Positions 59,537 through 64,000 of a DNA stretch of 64,000 nucleotides are shown in pieces. The DNA is from Holacanthus passer (taxonomy: Eukaryota; Chordata; Actinopteri; Pomacanthidae). Under the pieces are notes generated by a model. That model was given only the letters and a program-made list of their open reading frames with translations. It ran no database searches and was not told where the DNA came from. The DNA lies in the NCBI GenBank assembly GCA_025331565.1, contig JAFREQ010000049.1, forward strand, positions 833,501 through 897,500, given 5' to 3'. The translations under genes were made by a program, and so were the position numbers. Every line of letters begins with the position of its first letter. Position 1 is the first letter of the stretch.

Positions 59537-61610
59537 GTATTCATTTCACTCACCTTCTTTCTAGGTTTACTCATTAAAGTGAATATTAATTAATTGAACG
59601 TAAGTAGCAAATTACAATACAGTACAATACAAAACAGTTTATCTGAGATGAATCCAATCCTTACACTCAGCTGTATCTTTTAATGTTAATGTTTGTTAAT
59701 GTTGAAGAATTATAGAAATACAAAGTGCAAATTCTTTTTTGTTCAACAGAATTTTTAATAGTTTAACAAGAAACTGTAATCGGAGATATCTTAACACAAA
59801 TCTCAATTCTCATTGTTGCTCATGTGGTTCAGCTGACCTTGATTAAGTAAAATAATGAGTTTATTATTGTGGGTCTTGTTTCAGTGTTAAGAATTATTTT
59901 TGGGGGTTAGAATCTACTCAGTATTTGCCAAGAAAAGACAGTTTTCCTTCTTATTTTCCAGTTAAGTCTATTTTTATCTGTTACTACAGTATCCAGCATT
60001 GGTTTTGATAGCTGTATCCTGAGATCTGATCCCCTCCCTGCTACACACCCCAGCTACATCCACATGTCATCAAGGAAGGAGGCAGAAAAAGAGGGAGTAA
60101 CTGATAGTGATACAGTGTCAGCAGGATGTGAGGCTGAGGGTGTCAGGGTGTCTGTGTTGTGACATTCAATTCCTCTGAGCCTGATGCTGACACATGCCAT
60201 GCTGTTTCTCTCTTCATGCTGTCACTCTGTAGAAACAGTTTAAAACAAAAACACTGCTTACTCTCGGTCTCCTTCCACTCGTCAAAGTATCCATATTATG
60301 AACTGTTTCACTAAAAAGATCCCTCAGGATCTTGCAGAGCTTTGCAATTATTCAACCTAAAATACTCTATTTGCACCTGGTTTGCTTAAAAAGTAGTAAT
60401 AAAATTTGCTGCTTTTTTGATAGTTTTCAGCAAGATATTTTATTTTTGTATTTTGTTGTTTTTAAATTTTGTTGTCGTAGCTACAAATATCGATTAATGC
60501 AATTTTAAACCTTAAAGGTGCATTAATCAATATTTTTAGCAACAGCAATGGTCAAATGACCGTGTGTAATGTGAAAGGTATGGCTTCATTGTTCTCATGA
60601 GTTCTCAGCAACAAAAATCAAAAAAGCTCTCAAAACTTACTATGCGCGACCTGCTCATTGCCAAACAGCAGGCAGACACAGTTAGTGATGATATTTTTCT
60701 CAGGAGTTAGAGACCAACCCAGAGCTATAAGAGTAAATATTGAAATTGTGTTCCTCAGGTGGATGCAATTATTTTCATGGGGAAAACCAGTGGTGGTCTA
60801 TGGAAAATATCACAGAGGAAGCCAGTTAACTTGATATGGAGATCATATCACCATATGATTACATGAAAATGTCATAGCTACTTGCTTTCTAGAATGAATA
60901 AGTGCTGTTACTGGGATAATGCTTCTGTATATATCCAGGGGTGCACACAACTGGTACGCAGGTACACATGTGCGACAAAAATCTGAATACTTAACACCAG
61001 TTGTTTCCAGACGTAGCGGAGTAAAACCGAGCAGGAGATAGTTTACATTGTGTCTGTGTCCAACAACAGAGACTTTACGTCAGATTTCCTTGGATTGATT
61101 GAATATTCGAATGACCGAATTATGCAGGCCGTAACGGATGGACTCATGAAGCTCTTCCGTGCTGCAGGCTTGTATGACTGGATGTTGGTTGCCATGTCCA
61201 CAGGCAGGGCTGCTGACAACATTGAAATGTACAATTGCATTTTACCAAAACTATGACAACTGGTTGTGATAGAGGATTCCCTTGTGCTCGTTCTGCACTC
61301 TGCACACGCCCTTGAGAACTGTATGAAATCAGGAAATTGCAAGGTTCCTTACTGTGAGATTGAATCACTTTGTTGTCAAGCTATTGCAGTTTTATTTACA
61401 AAAAGGTGGAGCCAAAAACACCCCATGCTGAAGAAGAGAATGGAATATCCGTCTTTAAACTAGGGAAGTTTCACAATAATATCATCCATCCATCATCTGT
61501 ACAGTCTGCCAGCCATTAGAATACAACTAGCTATGAGTGACAACAGTGACCTGAAGCATAAATCAGTCAGTCAGTCAGTCACATTTAGCTGGCTGGCTCT
61601 GTGTACAAAC
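59537..61610. other. Nothing recognised with confidence
   Basis: A patch with more balanced composition at 60.95-61.46 kb holds a 68-codon frame (61050-61253) without known domain. It may be decayed transposon. A (CAGT)n run lies at 61565-61580. Confidence 0.35.
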
Positions 61611-61614
61611 CGTA

Positions 61615-61880
61615 GAAGGCCCAGGAGTGGGCCAGTGATGGTTTTGAGATGAAACAGCACAAGGTGCTCAAATGCTTCCGGAACAAGGTGACACGTCTGA
61701 AATCATTAAGTCGTGTGGTCCTTGTTTTAGGGGAACAGGGATGATAGTGGAGGTCTTGGCAGGTTTCCAGTTAGGTGTTAAAGAGGTCTGTGAAGACTGG
61801 AGACAGCTGACAGACAACAGTGCTTCAGGGTAAATGGAGTGACAGATACCCCTTTCACACTGGACAAAAAATCTACAACC
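61615..61880 (-). mobile_element. Non-LTR RT fragment (minus strand)
   Basis: Minus-strand translation gives 'SPVFTDLFNT', then 'ETCQDLHYHPC' / 'KTSTIIPVPLKQ' in the neighbouring frame, and 'VPEAFEHLVLFHLKTITGPL', the N-terminal RT blocks seen at 3.42-3.56 kb. Frameshifted and short. Confidence 0.65.
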
Positions 61881-62939
61881 ACCAGCTAACATCGGTTATT
61901 TTGTTTTCAGTGGGAAAGGGTACAATTCCCCATTAAATGACTCTTGAGTAGTCACAGGTATTTATCAGCTCCAGCTCTGATTGGCAGTGATGGAAACCTG
62001 ACACCCAGGTGGACATCCTAATTTTCACCCCTTACCCAGTGTGATGCTAGGATGCTGGTTGCAGTTCCAAACGTTGGTGCATAAAAAGCCATGAACATTG
62101 TTTATGTTTCTTTTATAGTATGGGATTGACATTAAGTGATGATTTTGTTTTTTGTATTCTGCAAGATGCAACACTGGCAAAACAGTTAGGTGAGAAAGCT
62201 TCTCCCGATTCGAATGGAAGAGGAAATAGGGAGACAGGTTACTGGCACTGTCAGAGTCACTGCAATATGCAATGACATATCAAAATTGCTGGTAGTCCAA
62301 TGCAAGTAATAAACAAATTAAAGGCGCTGAAGGAAACATATCTCGCCATTAACGACCAGAAGACAGAAGTGGAATGGCCTGTGTGGACTGGCCATTATAT
62401 GAGACTTGCCAAAATATATTTGGCAACTCTTCACTATCCAACCCTGTTAGGATCCCTAGTTCTTTAGCAACTAGCTCTAACTAACTAAATAACTAACTCT
62501 TGGGTGGCATTCTCGTCATCTTCATGTTCTCCCTACTTGGTTACGGAGGACGATTTCAAATTAGAACTGGACACAAAAGGCAAAGCAAGACCAGAGTCTA
62601 CCCAGGGTCTGAGAGCAAGTCAAGCTATGGAGGGTCTGATCGAGACTGGACCAGCTGAGGAAGGCTCACCTTCCCCTCGCCACCCAGACACAGCCTTTAC
62701 AATCAAGTGGTGGGTTCAACTGCTTTCATGGCTTCCTTTGTTTTAAAAAAAAAAAAGGAGCCAAACATGCCTGTTCCTTTGTGTGACTCATTCCATCGAG
62801 GGCCAAATTTATGCCTTTGATATGGTTGCAATGAATAAAGTGTAACAAGGTTGAGCTAGCAAGCTAATTTTAGTATTACAGTACTAAGAAACAAAAGTTT
62901 TTCAATGTCCTGTAGCTGTGATTTCATCAGCAGGCCAAA
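61881..62939. other. Nothing recognised
   Basis: An 80-codon frame at 62504-62743 is acidic/serine-rich at its start but matches nothing I know. Confidence 0.35.
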
Positions 62940-63334
62940 GTGAACTACTCAAGGGCCCATTGTAAGCAGTTTGGTGTTGCAACCGTAACTTGTCCCAGCT
63001 TGATTTTGCATAGTAGTTCATTATTTGTCTCTAGTCTTGGCTCTTATTCCTCTTCTGTGAAATCTACCAAATTTTGTAATCTAGGTATTACTATGGACCA
63101 GGCTTTAATTCTTGGCCAGCATGTAAATTGTGTGTTTTGCTCTTCTTTCTGTCAGCTGAGGAACAAACTGAGGCCCATTGTGTCCCTACCTGAGATAAAG
63201 ATGATTATTCATGCTTTTATTTCCTCCCAGCTTGACTTCTGCAATTCCCTTTTCACCTGCCTCGGCAAGACATCCTTGGCCCATTTACAAGTCCTTGAAA
63301 ATGCTGCTGCCATTTGACCATGTTGTCCAAGAGG
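62940..63334 (+). mobile_element. L2-like LINE ORF2 fragment, left part
   Basis: The frame 62940-63314 reads 'KFCNLGITMDQALILGQHV', 'LRNKLRPIVSLPEIKMIIHA', 'FISSQLDFCNSLFTCL' and 'LQVLENAAAI', the post-RT segment of L2/Rex-type LINEs. The interruption at about 63335 is a SINE. Confidence 0.8.
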
Positions 63335-63530
63335 TTCGGGTGGGGATGGCTATAGCTCAGGAGGTAGAGCGGTTAGTGGTTCGATCCCTGGCCCCTGCAG
63401 TCTATGTGTCGAAGTGTCCTTGGGCAAGATACTGAACCCTGAAATTGCCATGGATGGCTGTTCCATTGGTATGTGAATGTGCGTCACTTTGAATAAAAAC
63501 ATCTGCTAAATGAAATTGTAGAATTGTAGG
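63335..63530 (+). repeat. tRNA-derived SINE, tail type B, nested in a LINE
   Basis: A-box TAGCTCAGGAGG (63353-63364) and perfect B-box GGTTCGATCCC (63378-63388) are only 13 nt apart. The 25.1-kb copy has the longer normal spacing, so the anticodon-arm part is deleted here. Core 'gggcaagatactgaaccctg', tail 'aaaaacatctgctaaatgaa'. Confidence 0.85.
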
Positions 63531-63534
63531 TCTC

Positions 63535-63970
63535 TCATTCTTACACATCAAAATCAGATTCCATTTCTGGATTCTTGTAATCATGTTTACAACCTTGCGT
63601 GGTCAGGCACCAACCTACATTAAAGATCTTCTTCTACCCTATGTCACCTGTAGGAATCTGAGGTCGTCTGAGGTCGTCTGTTGGTTGTTTGTCACATCTA
63701 GGCTTCAAGACAAAAGGAGACGTGTGCTGCCCTGTCCTCTCTTGTCTCTTGAGAAACACTTTCTGACATCTGTTCTCGGAAGATGCTATATTCATAAGCT
63801 TACTGACTTACTTAGTGGTCGCAAACTTCACAGGCTTCCTTTTTGCAGCAATGCACAAATGATCCTCTGGCAGAAGAGAAGAAACATCTTCAAGGCACTT
63901 AATTTGGTCTAACATTTGTCATTGTCACTGGATAAATCTAAATTCTTTAATTTGTTTCATAGATGCAGTG
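63535..63970 (+). mobile_element. L2-like LINE ORF2 fragment, right part
   Basis: The 109-codon frame from 63583 reads 'LRGQAPTYIKDLLLPYVTCR' then NLRSSE, the 'LHGLAPxYLxDLLxPY..SRSLRS' terminal block, and continues degenerate to the window end. It is the same element as 62940-63334, split by the SINE. Confidence 0.65.
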
Positions 63971-64000
63971 GCTTGTTTGTAATGTTACCAGGGTGAAATT

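Noticed and set aside
61050..61253. 68-codon frame in a more balanced-composition patch
   Set aside because: It looks somewhat coding but matches no family I know and lacks splice context; left as possible decayed transposon.
63340..63400. tRNA gene with A- and B-box
   Set aside because: No cloverleaf can form (anticodon arm missing) and it continues into SINE core and tail.
1..64000. A new multi-gene defence, biosynthetic or mobile system
   Set aside because: Beyond the two conserved genes everything reads as repeats or weak single candidates; no gene cluster with linked functions is present.

Overview
The window looks like nuclear DNA from a bony (teleost) fish. It has intron-split vertebrate genes, low gene density, and many decayed transposons of types common in fish: Tc1/mariner, hAT MITEs, L2-like LINEs, tRNA-derived SINEs and long GT microsatellites. 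Only two protein-coding genes can be fully supported. Both reconstruct exon by exon with GT..AG introns and an open frame from ATG to stop.

Layout: 1-10.3 kb is a repeat landfill. It holds two Tc1-family remnants (one with both terminal inverted repeats), a LINE reverse-transcriptase fragment that has lost its catalytic block, an inverted pair of LINE tails, further LINE 3' ends and a short-period tandem repeat. From 20.65 kb down to about 10.3 kb (minus strand) lies REEP5, five coding exons and 189 aa, an ER-tubule shaping protein. Its 6.9-kb second intron holds a 36-bp minisatellite, a 54-57-bp purine-rich tandem repeat and more transposon debris. From 20.7 to 27.9 kb is an intergenic spacer with LINE, SINE and simple repeats. 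From 27.9 to 40.8 kb (plus strand) lies HMGCS1, cytosolic HMG-CoA synthase: one non-coding exon, nine coding exons, 515 aa, and a likely 3.2-kb 3' UTR. Its promoter has a TATA-like box and four evenly spaced inverted CCAAT boxes. The two genes are divergently transcribed, about 7.6 kb apart.

From 40.8 to 64 kb no complete gene is visible. A CpG-rich patch at 42.9-43.16 kb next to two CTCF-like motifs, ending at a good splice donor, is probably the promoter and first exon of another plus-strand gene. A cysteine-rich candidate exon (43.63-43.89 kb) and a 69-nt candidate exon (59.47 kb) could belong to it, but neither matches a family I recognise. The rest is repeats: a hAT MITE with a perfect 8-bp target duplication, a tandem repeat containing a perfect estrogen-response-element palindrome, a chimera of two Tc1 families, and a LINE interrupted by a SINE.

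I found no convincing undescribed multi-gene system. The items most worth following up are the orphan CpG promoter with its candidate exons, the repeat-borne ERE, the CCAAT array of HMGCS1, and the minisatellite-bearing element present both inside and downstream of REEP5. Repeat family names are from memory of teleost repeats and should be confirmed by a library search.
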